Of a stretch of 64,000 nt of DNA, positions 18,001 to 26,745 are shown in pieces. Numbering within the stretch: position 1 is the stretch's first letter; each line of letters begins with the position of its first letter. Under the pieces are notes generated by a model, which saw nothing but the letters and a program-made list of their open reading frames with translations, was not told the DNA's origin and ran no database searches. Source of the stretch: Acidobacteriota bacterium (GTDB lineage Bacteria > Acidobacteriota > Terriglobia > Acidiferrales > UBA7541); contig DAHUXN010000059.1 in NCBI GenBank assembly GCA_027307115.1, positions 62,001-126,000 of the forward strand. The letters run 5' to 3'. The translations under genes and the position numbers were made by a program.

Positions 18001-19893
18001 TCAGTTGATCTTTCGCGAGACGCTAGCTGGCAGCGCGCCGGATAGCGCCGCCACCGGTGAGATATCCGGCATCTGCTCTGCGTATTTCTTCAAATCCGCC
18101 AGGCTTAGTTCGTTCGGCGTGATGCGATGATTCACGTAAACAGCCTTGCCGCCGATTTGCGCCAGCAAAAAAGTCGTCTTCGGAGGCATGCGCACCAGCG
18201 CCTGCTGCGTTTCTTCCGGTGGAATCACCAGAAACACACGCTTTTTGCCATTCCACAGCGGCCAGAACGTGTGATCGTCCAGAAAAATATGCGGCGCGTC
18301 CGGATAATAGGAGCCGAACTCTAACCCGTTGTAGCGCCCGTTGAATATCCAAATTCGTTGGCCCGTGTAAAATCCGATGCTGCTGCCTGCGTCGTATTCT
18401 CCGTAAAGAGCGATTTTATCCTCCGGCTGATAATACTTCATGATGATTTGTGCGAGCGGTTCGGAAGAAAGGCGCGGAGTAAAAACGCCCAGCGCCCAAT
18501 TTGCGCAGAAAAAAAACGCGGCCATTATGCAAGCCAGTGTTATGGTGGCGGCAAAATGGTGTTTGCGGGTCCGCAGCAGCCACGCCGCAAAAAATCCAAC
18601 GAACACGACAATCAATGCAGCCAGCGCCTGGTGCCGCAAATCCGCGAACGCTTGCGGTGTCAGGTCCATGAAGTCGGACATCGCTACGCGGTAAAAACCA
18701 GTGGGATGCATTTGCATCAGAGAAGAAATATCTCCGGTCGAAGAAATGCCGCGCGAAGCCCACAGCATCGCTCCGAGAATCGCCGCGATCGCTACGCCGA
18801 GGCCGGCGAGCGCGCCTTGCACACGGGGCAACCACTTCGCCGCGCGCTCCTCGGCCCGCGCCAATCCCAGGCCGAGCAAAATCGCAATCGCGGGCCACGC
18901 GCTGAAGCTGTAATACTCCATACGGCTTTTCGTCCAGGAAAAGAAAAGCAAAATGAACAGCGCCCAAACGCTCAAGAGCACCAACGCCTGTCCGCGTTCG
19001 TTCAGATTTTTCCGCCATTCGCGCATCGGAGGGATTTCGCGAATCGCGGAGGGCAAAAATACAATCCACGGAAAGAACCATACAATGTGCTCTGCGGTCC
19101 ACAGCCACAGCGGCACGGCTTCGTAATCGGCCGGATATCGCCAGCCAAGCGCGCGGAAAATCTGCTCGTTGATGAAGTAAAACCAGAAAAATCCGCCGAA
19201 AAATCCGTGCCCGCTGAATAACGCGGCAATATGCCACGGCAGCGCCACAATCAAAAAAACAATTAGCGACGAAATCAGTGGCAATCTCCGCCATTCCTTT
19301 AAGCGCCCCGTGGCCAGCAGAAAAAAGAAAAGAATTGCCACGGGGAACACGACGCCGATGAGCGAGCGCGTCAGTACGGAGAGCGCGATCAGCGCCGCCG
19401 CGCCCCAGTAACCGGCTCGCGCTGAAAGTGTTCCTTGCCACGCGCGCAAAAACAAATAAAACGCCGCCGTGAAAAAGAGCGCGTAGATCGCTTCCGGAAG
19501 CATGATGCGCGTGAAGAGAAACACGCCCGGCGAAGTGCATATCACCAGGCCCGCATAAAATCCCGCGCGTTCGCCAAACCATCGCCGTCCGAAAAAATAA
19601 ACCATCAGCACCAGGCCCACGACGGCGAGCGCCAGCGGCAAGCGCGTGGCAAACGCGCTGACGCCGAATGCGGCGTAGCTAGCGGCGACGAGCCAGTAAT
19701 GCAGCGGCGGCTTTTCCAAGTAGCGAATACCGTCGATGTGCAGGATTACCCAGTTGTGGCTCTGCAGCATTTCGCGCGCGGCTTCGGCGTGGCCCGCGTC
19801 CGAACTATCGAGCAGCGGCGGCCAACCGGAGGTGCCCACGTAAATGCCGATGGAGAGCGCGAGCAGGATGAGAATGGAAACGCGGCGATTCAT
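18001..19893 (-). CDS. ArnT/GT39-type polyprenyl-phosphate-sugar glycosyltransferase
   Basis: A 630-residue integral membrane transferase of the PMT/ArnT (GT-C, GT83/GT39) superfamily. The first periplasmic loop carries DSSDAGHAEAAREM and the conserved YLEKPPLHYWL (about 60-70), followed by about ten further hydrophobic helices and a soluble C-terminal domain of about 150 residues. Such enzymes take a sugar from undecaprenyl-phosphate and add it to lipid A, glycans or proteins on the periplasmic side. The ATG at 19893 is the only sensible start. Given UDP-pentose synthesis next door, transfer of a pentose or its derivative is possible but not shown by sequence. Confidence 0.8.
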   Translation of the reverse strand: MNRRVSILILLALSIGIYVGTSGWPPLLDSSDAGHAEAAREMLQSHNWVILHIDGIRYLEKPPLHYWLVAASYAAFGVSAFATRLPLALAVVGLVLMVYFFGRRWFGERAGFYAGLVICTSPGVFLFTRIMLPEAIYALFFTAAFYLFLRAWQGTLSARAGYWGAAALIALSVLTRSLIGVVFPVAILFFFLLATGRLKEWRRLPLISSLIVFLIVALPWHIAALFSGHGFFGGFFWFYFINEQIFRALGWRYPADYEAVPLWLWTAEHIVWFFPWIVFLPSAIREIPPMREWRKNLNERGQALVLLSVWALFILLFFSWTKSRMEYYSFSAWPAIAILLGLGLARAEERAAKWLPRVQGALAGLGVAIAAILGAMLWASRGISSTGDISSLMQMHPTGFYRVAMSDFMDLTPQAFADLRHQALAALIVVFVGFFAAWLLRTRKHHFAATITLACIMAAFFFCANWALGVFTPRLSSEPLAQIIMKYYQPEDKIALYGEYDAGSSIGFYTGQRIWIFNGRYNGLEFGSYYPDAPHIFLDDHTFWPLWNGKKRVFLVIPPEETQQALVRMPPKTTFLLAQIGGKAVYVNHRITPNELSLADLKKYAEQMPDISPVAALSGALPASVSRKIN

Positions 19894-20042
19894 TCGAGGA
19901 AATCATTATCGTCGAATTGCAGGAGCGGGGAAAGCCCGCAGGCGCAGAAAAGGCTTTCGAGACTATCGCATTGTGCAATCGGCCTCGGATAACGACAAAA
20001 CTCTTACAGCTAGAGACGCCGTGTTGTGACAAAATATAGGGC

Positions 20043-21464
20043 GTGAACGGCTATCCGACCATCATTCAGGGCGGCATGGGGGCGGGCGTCTCCAACTGGA
20101 GGCTCGCGCAGGCGGTATCTCGGTTCGGTCAACTTGGCGTCGTTTCAGGAACGGCGCTCGATCAGATTTTTGTCAGACGACTGCAGGATGGTGATCCCGG
20201 CGGGCACATGCGCAGGGGCCTTGATCGTTTTCCTTTCCGCACTATGGCGGAGCGGATTTGGAAAACGTATTACATCGCGGGCGGCAAGACAAAAAATCAG
20301 TCCTACAAAAGCTTGCCGAAGCATTCCAAGGATAGTCCTCGCGAACTGATCGAGTTGTGCATTGTTGCCAACTTTGTCGAAGTAAGTCTGGCACACGACG
20401 GTCATGACAACCCTGTGGGAATCAATTATCTGGAAAAGATCCGGATTCCACACCTGCCTTCCCTTTACGGAGCCATGCTCGCGGGCGTCGAGTACGTACT
20501 GATGGGCGCGGGCATTCCTCTCAAGATTCCTGGTGTGCTCAACCATTTGGCCAATCACGAGCCCGCCAATTATGAACTGCAGGTTACGGGCGCGCAGGAT
20601 GATGATGACACCACGATCACATTTGTGCCGCGGGATTTCACGGACGGCGAGCTTCCGCCACTGGTACGGCCACGCTTTCTTGCCATTGTCGCCTCGAACA
20701 CACTTGCTGTAACTCTGGTAAAAAAAGCAAACGGCAAGGTCGACGGATTCGTTGTCGAAGGGCCTACGGCCGGAGGACACAACGCGCCGCCTCGTGGGAA
20801 GCTGCAGCTCACCGAAGCGGGCGAACCGATCTATGGAGAACGTGACACAGTTGACCTGGAGAAGATGCGAGAACTGAGGCTACCGTTCTGGCTTGCTGGA
20901 GGGTACGGCACCGCCGAAAAGCTCCGCGAAGCCCTGGCTGCGGGCGCAACCGGGGTGCAAGTCGGAACCGCATTTGCTTTCTGCGCGGAATCGGGATTGC
21001 GGGATGATTACAAGCAGGCGCTTTTGAACAAAGCGATTTTGGGGCATGCGAAGGTCCTCACCGATCCCTTGGCCTCTCCGACGGGTTACCCATTCAAGGT
21101 CGCGCACTTAGAAGGCACGATTTCGGAACCCGAGGTCTATCGCGCCAGACCGCGCATCTGCGATCTCGGCTATCTCCGCGAGGCCTACAGGACCGCGGCG
21201 GGCACGATTGACTATCGGTGCGCGGGAGAGCCTGTCAGCGTATACCTGTCAAAGGGAGGAAAGGCTGAGGATACGACAGGCCGAAAATGCCTCTGTAACG
21301 CGCTGGTGGCGAACATCGGACATCCTCAGGTACGCTGCGGCAAACACATTGAAAGAGGCCTGGTCACTTCTGGAGATGCCTTGCGCGAAATTTCATCGTT
21401 TCTGCCGCCAAATAGCCCCGTTTACACCGCGAGCGATGTAATTGCAAAGCTGCTCCACGCGTGA
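20043..21464 (+). CDS. Nitronate monooxygenase/2-nitropropane dioxygenase family flavoprotein
   Basis: A 473-residue FMN TIM-barrel protein. It starts at GTG 20043 (MNGYPTIIQGGMGAGVSNWRLA), the N-terminal FMN-loop signature of nitronate monooxygenases, with VEGPTAGGHNAPP (about 239-251) and LAGGYGTAEKLREALAAGATGVQVGTAFAF-type phosphate-binding segments further on. It is longer than the usual 320-360 residues owing to an insertion around 70-150 and a Cys-containing C-terminal tail, which places it in the long subgroup. It may oxidise nitronates or an unknown substrate. It is divergent from the ArnT-type gene with a 149-nt spacer. Confidence 0.75.
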   Translation: MNGYPTIIQGGMGAGVSNWRLAQAVSRFGQLGVVSGTALDQIFVRRLQDGDPGGHMRRGLDRFPFRTMAERIWKTYYIAGGKTKNQSYKSLPKHSKDSPRELIELCIVANFVEVSLAHDGHDNPVGINYLEKIRIPHLPSLYGAMLAGVEYVLMGAGIPLKIPGVLNHLANHEPANYELQVTGAQDDDDTTITFVPRDFTDGELPPLVRPRFLAIVASNTLAVTLVKKANGKVDGFVVEGPTAGGHNAPPRGKLQLTEAGEPIYGERDTVDLEKMRELRLPFWLAGGYGTAEKLREALAAGATGVQVGTAFAFCAESGLRDDYKQALLNKAILGHAKVLTDPLASPTGYPFKVAHLEGTISEPEVYRARPRICDLGYLREAYRTAAGTIDYRCAGEPVSVYLSKGGKAEDTTGRKCLCNALVANIGHPQVRCGKHIERGLVTSGDALREISSFLPPNSPVYTASDVIAKLLHA

Positions 21465-21841
21465 TCTGGCGTGCGATGTGATTCGGAGAATTGCCCTCTC
21501 GTCCAAAAGAAGATGATCTTCATCGAGAAGTCAATTGTTGTTCCGGCTGGCGCGCGCCAGGGCTCGTTTTTCACCGCGTGAAGCCCATAACCCCCTGGGG
21601 GGACGGGGACAGACGGAACGTTTCCTGATACTGTGGGAGGACGTCGGGTGGGTGGCGCACCCTTTGAGGTTTAAGGGTGCGGTTGTTGGAGGCTGTCGCT
21701 TGCCGGCATTACACCGAATCATTTCACAAGAGGAAAACGTGGCGCGAAAGGTGCGCCACCCGCCGGCACCCTACGGCCAAACCAAGTAAGTGGCTGTTCG
21801 CGAAATGGCGTAGTGGTGTCATCGGTCCGCGGCTGCTAATT
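21465..21841. repeat. Non-coding gap holding repeat copy A (21547-21760)
   Basis: No convincing gene. The gap contains a segmented repeat: 21547-21590 (CGCGCGCCAG core, then CACCGCGTGAAGC) and 21650-21760 (GGCGCACCCTTTGA, GCATTACACCGAATCAT, AAGAGGAAAACGTGGCG). Both segments recur in the same order and orientation at 26402-26445 and 26560-26670, with roughly 85-90% identity by eye. Copies A and B flank the block holding the PEP-CTERM, coiled-coil and winged-helix genes. Confidence 0.65.
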
Positions 21842-22387
21842 TCACGAGAGCGAAAGGCGTGCCACCCGGCGTGCAAACTCCCCGCCAAGAATCAGGAGCG
21901 ACCCTGTCAAGAGCAGGACCAGGGAACCGGGCTCGGGAGTCGCGACAGGCGCACCCGCGGTGAAGGAGCCGGATGATCCGTTTTCGAACGTAAACCCCAA
22001 CGAGCCGAGGCCTCCTGCGGGAAAGATGCTGGCGTCGGTAGAGCCATAGCTCATGCTCGATAGCCCTGAGGCCAAGTTCACAAACAGGACGTCGCCAAAG
22101 CCATCATCGAATGCGAATTGAAACGGTTCGGACCCTGTTAGATCAACTCCAAAGAAATTCAGCCCCGCGACACCGTTCGCATCAATGGATGAGGAGATGG
22201 CCTCGTCCGTTGCTGTGTCCACTAGAAATGATCCGTTAAAGACTTCTGAACCGAACGAGCTGCCGAACGTGAGATTGTTGAGCGTAATTTGCACGTCGCT
22301 GGCACGTGCCGGACGCGCGGCTATAAGCAAGCCGACTGAGAACAATATCGCCGCGGTTGCCCACCGAATGGAATAGCGTTTTGGCAT
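21842..22387 (-). CDS. PEP-CTERM sorting-domain exported protein
   Basis: A 181-residue protein with an N-terminal signal peptide (MPKRYSIRW, a hydrophobic run, cleavage near ARPARAS), a glycine/serine/aspartate-rich body with no enzyme signature, and a C-terminal tripartite tail: the PEP motif (ATPEPGS), a hydrophobic helix (LVLLLTGSLLILGG) and basic residues. That tail is the exosortase/EpsH recognition signal that leads to surface or EPS-associated anchoring. The start is set at 22387 because GGAGGA lies 7 nt upstream; a longer frame exists without support. The exosortase is not in this window. No other function can be assigned. Confidence 0.8.
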   Translation of the reverse strand: MPKRYSIRWATAAILFSVGLLIAARPARASDVQITLNNLTFGSSFGSEVFNGSFLVDTATDEAISSSIDANGVAGLNFFGVDLTGSEPFQFAFDDGFGDVLFVNLASGLSSMSYGSTDASIFPAGGLGSLGFTFENGSSGSFTAGAPVATPEPGSLVLLLTGSLLILGGEFARRVARLSLS

Positions 22388-22537
22388 AACATTCCTCCGT
22401 AAAATCGCAAAGAAACAATCGTTGCTTTTCTGGGATCGGGCGCGGGAACCCCTGCTTGGCGATTCCCGCATTCCCGCCGCCAGACTTTCTACACTTAAGC
22501 TTTTGCCTCAACCATGGTCCTCACCATCCGCGCACAC

Positions 22538-23851
22538 TTAGAGCGTGGAGCAAGAAAGTGGCGCAACTTGGAACGGTGAAGTAATGGTAGCCGGACCAAT
22601 GCTCACGCTTGTAAAAATTAGATGGATGTTGGTCAGGGGCTTGAAACTTACGCCTGTTGGAAGTTGAAAGCTTTTCAACGTCGGTATACTGATGCTCGTG
22701 TTGTCGATGGTCGAAATTCCGTTGTTGATCCCACCGCAGAGATTCCCCAGACTGGTCTTAAAGTTGGCCAGGTCTCCTTGCACGTTGGTAAAGTCCTGGA
22801 TGACCGGCGGAATTGCAGCGAAATTGGGAAGATTGGCGGGGATCAGCGAGCAGGCATTTGAGAGCAACCCTCCTGAGCCTTGGCTAGCACAGAGATTCGA
22901 GACACTGAAATCGGAAGGCTGTGGGAACAAGGAGCTCGGATCTTGAAAGAGGTTGCCGATGCCTTGCGGCAAGGGGATCGCGCTAAAGAGACCCGTCACG
23001 CTTTGCAAAGCCTGTTTTGGATTCTCCAAGTTCTGGAGAATCTGCTGCGGAGAGAAGGAGAGACTGGAATTATTCAGGTCGTCGAGACCAGTCGTCGCAA
23101 CAGAATTCGCCAATTGAGGAAGATTCATCTCCAACTGCGCCAGCTTGTTTGCGAGTACGTCTGCACCAGTCGTGAGGCCGCTGATGAATTGCCCCACATT
23201 CACAGTCGGCGTTGAATTCCCGAAGATATTGAACTGCGCGATCTTGAGACAGGTGTTTTTTTCGAAACTATGCTCGCCTCCGAGCTCAAAGCCCACTTTG
23301 GTTTCAAGTTTTCCTTCGACTTCCGCGTCCACTCCGTTTCCGAATGCCTCCGCACCCACATCGCCTTTCGCATCGGCCTCCAAGTCCGGTTCGATGCTCA
23401 GTTTGCCGCCACCTGAAATCGAGCCCTTATCACACACCTCGGTATCCAACTCTAGAGGAATTGTAAGGGTCGACTGCATAGCCATGGCGGGGCCCATCGG
23501 GATGCGATCAGCGGCCAGTTCCAGCCGCGGAGCCTCGGCGTGCTGGCGCACCTCATAGGCCGCCAGCTTGGCATTTTGGTACTCGAGGGATTCCAGTTTG
23601 GCGTTCAGGCTACCAGTCTGCTGCTGCATTTCAGACTCGATCCTGTTCAGTTTGGCCATAACATCATTGAGAGTGGCTGCTTGCTGCTTTACCGCCATCT
23701 CTGTCTTCGCCTTGGCCGCGTAGGCTTTCTGGGCCCATACGCCCATGCCTGTCGCGACGACAGCCAGGGTCGCCACGGTGATAATCACGAATGCCTTTCG
23801 GGTCGCCGCCTTGGCTAGCCCCAACAGAAATGAATGTGCTCTGCTCTTCAT
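22538..23851 (-). CDS. Membrane-anchored coiled-coil protein of unknown function
   Basis: A 437-residue protein I do not recognise. It has a basic N-terminus, one hydrophobic segment (about 20-40, signal anchor or signal peptide), a predicted coiled coil (about 48-100, repeated AKL/LES/QQQ pattern), a charged glycine-rich section with many Asp/Glu (about 140-190), and a Ser/Asn/Pro/Leu-rich C-terminal half containing most of the six or so cysteines. The ATG at 23851 is supported by AAGGAG 7 nt upstream and by the promoter at 23951-23979. It lies downstream of a divergent winged-helix regulator and may be its target (inference). Likely envelope or periplasmic. Confidence 0.65.
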   Translation of the reverse strand: MKSRAHSFLLGLAKAATRKAFVIITVATLAVVATGMGVWAQKAYAAKAKTEMAVKQQAATLNDVMAKLNRIESEMQQQTGSLNAKLESLEYQNAKLAAYEVRQHAEAPRLELAADRIPMGPAMAMQSTLTIPLELDTEVCDKGSISGGGKLSIEPDLEADAKGDVGAEAFGNGVDAEVEGKLETKVGFELGGEHSFEKNTCLKIAQFNIFGNSTPTVNVGQFISGLTTGADVLANKLAQLEMNLPQLANSVATTGLDDLNNSSLSFSPQQILQNLENPKQALQSVTGLFSAIPLPQGIGNLFQDPSSLFPQPSDFSVSNLCASQGSGGLLSNACSLIPANLPNFAAIPPVIQDFTNVQGDLANFKTSLGNLCGGINNGISTIDNTSISIPTLKSFQLPTGVSFKPLTNIHLIFTSVSIGPATITSPFQVAPLSCSTL

Positions 23852-23950
23852 GTTATGTCTCCTTAGCGTAATGAAGTGGAAGGACGAGCCATGCAGCCAA
23901 CATGTAGCTTGATCGTGCACACCCCGGCACCTGACAGGCCCTCTGGGCGC

Positions 23951-23979
23951 GATATATATTTTGGTGGGAACCGTGTCAA
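23951..23979 (-). promoter_or_regulatory. Strong sigma70-type promoter for the coiled-coil protein gene
   Basis: On the minus strand TTGACA (complement of 23974-23979) is followed after exactly 17 nt by TATATC (complement of 23951-23956). The -35 is a perfect consensus match. The predicted transcript would start around 23943 and leave about 90 nt before the ATG at 23851. The 289-nt gap it lies in also serves the divergent regulator at 24141. Confidence 0.6.
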
Positions 23980-24140
23980 TCAAATGAGTCTTAAATATTT
24001 CTCCAGGTCTAACATTCTGGGGCAAGGCGAGTTACACGGGGTTCGGTCGAAGCTCGGCGGGTTATGAACGAGGTTTGTTGATGAAATACGTGCTTTTGTG
24101 CTAGCATTTCGCGTCCCCGAAAGAACAAACGGAGGAATGC

Positions 24141-25958
24141 GTGTCCGCAATAGTCCGCGGCCCTCGGGTGAGCTTCGGCGCGTTTGAGGTCAGTCCCGCT
24201 TCGGGTGAGTTGCGGAAGAGCGGCATCCGGATCAAACTTCACGACAAGCCGTTCCAGCTGTTGTTAGCCCTCCTTGAGCATCCGGGCGAAGTGGTCGACC
24301 GAAGGCAGCTCCAGAAACGGCTTTGGCCGCAGGATACATTCGTCGAATTCGAAAACGGCCTGAACAACGCTATCGGCCGCCTGCGCGAGGCACTGGGCGA
24401 CACAGCGGACACCCCTCATTTCATTGAAACGATCCCTCGCCGGGGTTACCGCTTCATCGCCGAAGTAGCTCCCAAGTCGTCAACGCAGAAGAGGGTGTCT
24501 TCACAGCAATGGATCATTGGGGCTGGTATCGCAATTGTTATCACCGTGGCAGTAGGCCTTGCCATTCGACTGGACCGTGCCAAGGCGGCACCGATTAGGT
24601 CTCTCGCAGTCTTACCTTTCCGCGACTTGCGAACCGGAACACAGGGCAACTACTTCGCCGCAGGAATGACGGATGCCGTCACCACAGAGCTCGCGAGGCT
24701 TGGCGTGTCCAAGGTGACTTCTGAAACTTCCGCCGAGAAATTTCAGAACACGAAAGAGTCTGTGCCCCAGATAGCTCGAACGCTGGGAGTCGACGCTATT
24801 GTGGAGGGGGCAGTCCTGCAGGAGGGAGATCGGGTTCGAATCACAGTGCAACTTATCCGCGGAAGCACCGATCAGCACTTGTGGGCGCAGAGTTACGAAC
24901 GCCAGATGTCGGATATTCTCGCCCTACAAGATGGTGTAGCGCTGGGGGTTGCCCGCGCAATCGATCTCAAGCTTTCGCCGGGCCGACCAGAGACGTCCGA
25001 TTCGCGCAAACGGGTGAATTCGGCGGCATATGAGGATTATCTTGAAGGCCGTTATTACATGCAAAAACGCGACGATGAGTATGACCGTGGGAAAGGCTAC
25101 TTTGAACGGGCTATTCAATTGGATCCGAATTTCGCGGCTGCTTATGCCAGCCTATCCCAATATTACCTACAGACGGAGAGGCTTTCGCCGACTGAGGCGC
25201 TAACGAAGGGCAGAGAGTACGCAGAGGATGCGCTGCGATTGGATCCTGATTCAACCGAAAGCCATCTTTCTCTTGCATACATATACTTTTACTTTGACTG
25301 GAACTGGCCATCTGCCGATCAGGAATTCAAGCGTGCCATTACTCTCGCGCCAGGAATTGCCCGCTCACATCGCTGGTACGCAGCGTATCTAGCGGCAATA
25401 GGTCGTAATGCTCAGGCTATGGAGGAAGCCGAACGGGCGGTTGAGCTCGATCCTCTTTCCGTAGATGCGCACGATGGTCTGGCCAAGACGGCAGATGCTG
25501 CAGGGCAGTATAGCGTGGCGCTTACGGAGAGCCAGAAAGTCCTTCAGCTAGATCCTGGCAATCCCATAGGTTATGCGGACTTGTCGCTGATTCACTGTGA
25601 CAGAGCGGAATTTGAAGCAGCTGTTGATGACGCGGAGAAGGGCCTTGCCACAACTCACCGTGACCCCGCTTTTCTGGGTATGGCTGCCATGGCCCAGGGT
25701 CACTTGGGCCATATAACAGAGGCTAAGAATCTGGTTACAGAAATGAAGTCGGACGCTACCCGACGCTATGTCTCACCCTTATTCTTTGCCGCGGCTTTCG
25801 CCAGTATGGGCGAGGAAAAAGAGGCCATGGACGCCTTAGAAAGGGGCTACAAAACTCACGATGGAGACATGGTGAATATTAGGGGACATGAGTTTGATCG
25901 CCTTCATTCCGACCTGCGCTTCCAAGCCTTGCTCCGCAAGATGAATTTTCCGCAATAA
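24141..25958 (+). CDS. Winged-helix / TolB-like / TPR membrane transcription regulator (CadC/HilA type)
   Basis: A 605-residue protein. Residues 1-110 form an OmpR/CadC-type winged-helix DNA-binding domain (FGAFEV, LLALLEHPGEVV, GRLREALGD, IETIPRRGYRF). One membrane helix follows (about 124-144), then a FlgO/TolB-like domain (SLAVLPFRDL, GVDAIVEGAV, about 153-290) and at least five TPR-like helices (300-600, repeated LDP turns). This architecture is common in Acidobacteriota. It presumably senses an envelope or small-molecule cue and regulates nearby genes. Start GTG 24141 has GGAGG 6 nt upstream. The wing-helix coding region shares an identical 83-nt tract with the truncated copy 1.7 kb downstream. 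Confidence 0.8.
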   Translation: MSAIVRGPRVSFGAFEVSPASGELRKSGIRIKLHDKPFQLLLALLEHPGEVVDRRQLQKRLWPQDTFVEFENGLNNAIGRLREALGDTADTPHFIETIPRRGYRFIAEVAPKSSTQKRVSSQQWIIGAGIAIVITVAVGLAIRLDRAKAAPIRSLAVLPFRDLRTGTQGNYFAAGMTDAVTTELARLGVSKVTSETSAEKFQNTKESVPQIARTLGVDAIVEGAVLQEGDRVRITVQLIRGSTDQHLWAQSYERQMSDILALQDGVALGVARAIDLKLSPGRPETSDSRKRVNSAAYEDYLEGRYYMQKRDDEYDRGKGYFERAIQLDPNFAAAYASLSQYYLQTERLSPTEALTKGREYAEDALRLDPDSTESHLSLAYIYFYFDWNWPSADQEFKRAITLAPGIARSHRWYAAYLAAIGRNAQAMEEAERAVELDPLSVDAHDGLAKTADAAGQYSVALTESQKVLQLDPGNPIGYADLSLIHCDRAEFEAAVDDAEKGLATTHRDPAFLGMAAMAQGHLGHITEAKNLVTEMKSDATRRYVSPLFFAAAFASMGEEKEAMDALERGYKTHDGDMVNIRGHEFDRLHSDLRFQALLRKMNFPQ

Positions 25959-25968
25959 GCCTACCGGA

Positions 25969-26577
25969 ATGGCAGTGATAGGCGCGAACAACGATCTCGT
26001 TGTTGTTAGCCCCGCTGTCCGAGCGCGCAATGGCGAGTCTGGCGCGAACATCCGGGTCAAACTTCACGACAAGCCGTTCCAGCTGTTGTTAGCCCTCCTT
26101 GAGCATCCGGGCGAAGTGGTCGACCGAAGGCAGCTCCAGGAACGACTCTGGCCGGACCACACTTTTGTAGACTTTGAGAATGGCTTGAACAACGCCGTCG
26201 GCCGCCTCCGCAAGACGCTCGGCGACACGGCAGAAAATCCGCGGTTCATCGAAACAATGCCGCGCCATGGTTATCGTTTCCTTCCAGAAGTTACTACTGC
26301 ATCGCCGAAGCGTGGGACATGGGGGCAACGTGGCTGGCTGATCGCCGCCGTGGTCGCGCTCCTTGTGGCCTTAGCCGTAGGGATGCTCCTGTTGCCGCCC
26401 TCTGGGCGCGCCAGGCCTCATTTTCCACCGCGTGAAGCTCATAAGCCCTTGCATAAGGTTTCAAGTCAGTGCCGGGCGGGGAATTGGGTGGTGTGGTCGT
26501 TGATGATTTTCCAGCCTGACGGAAATTTGCGGAAAATCAAGGTGAACATGCTTTGGGGCGGATGGCGCACCCTTTGA
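25969..26577 (+). pseudogene. Truncated duplicate of the winged-helix regulator, fused to repeat DNA
   Basis: A frame of 202 codons beginning 10 nt after the intact regulator. Residues about 28-112 are a complete trans_reg_C helix set (LLALLEHPGEVV, GRLRKTLGD, IETMPRHGYRF) followed by one membrane helix (about 126-146). The first beta-strands of the domain are replaced by unrelated sequence, and the TolB/TPR sensor is missing. After residue about 146 the frame runs through repeat copy B and a 69-nt fragment copied from the SnoaL-like gene, so the C-terminus is not a real domain. Best read as a decayed paralogue; a short membrane-bound regulator is a remote alternative. Confidence 0.7.
26057..26139 (+). 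repeat. 83-bp perfect direct repeat (second copy; first at 24232-24314)
   Basis: This stretch is identical to 24232-24314 base for base, including third codon positions, while the sequence on both sides differs at many positions. It encodes the central recognition-helix region of the winged-helix domain. The sharp boundaries look like a recent recombination or gene-conversion tract. Confidence 0.85.
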
Positions 26578-26670
26578 CGTTTAAGGGTACGGTTGTTGAA
26601 GTGTCTGTCGCTTGCTGGCATTACACCGAATCATGTGACAAGAGGAAAACGTGGCGACAAAGGTGTGCCG
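26402..26670 (+). repeat. Segmented repeat copy B with embedded gene fragment
   Basis: Segments 26402-26445 and 26560-26670 are the counterparts of copy A (21547-21590 and 21650-21760), in the same orientation. Between them lies 26478-26546, a 69-bp perfect copy of 28012-28080, the antisense of the 3' end of the SnoaL-like gene. The stretch up to 26745 contains no other gene. Confidence 0.75.
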
Positions 26671-26745
26671 TTCGGCCCTTGTCGCGAGCAGTTCGACCAG
26701 TGTGAGGGCTTTGGATTTGGTGCAAACGCCTGGTGGCCACAGGGT

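Noticed and set aside
3835-19893. Locus as a secondary-metabolite cluster (AsnB plus carbamoyltransferases)
   Set aside because: No PKS, NRPS or other core enzyme; initiating phosphotransferase, glycosyltransferases and nucleotide-sugar genes point to a surface glycan.
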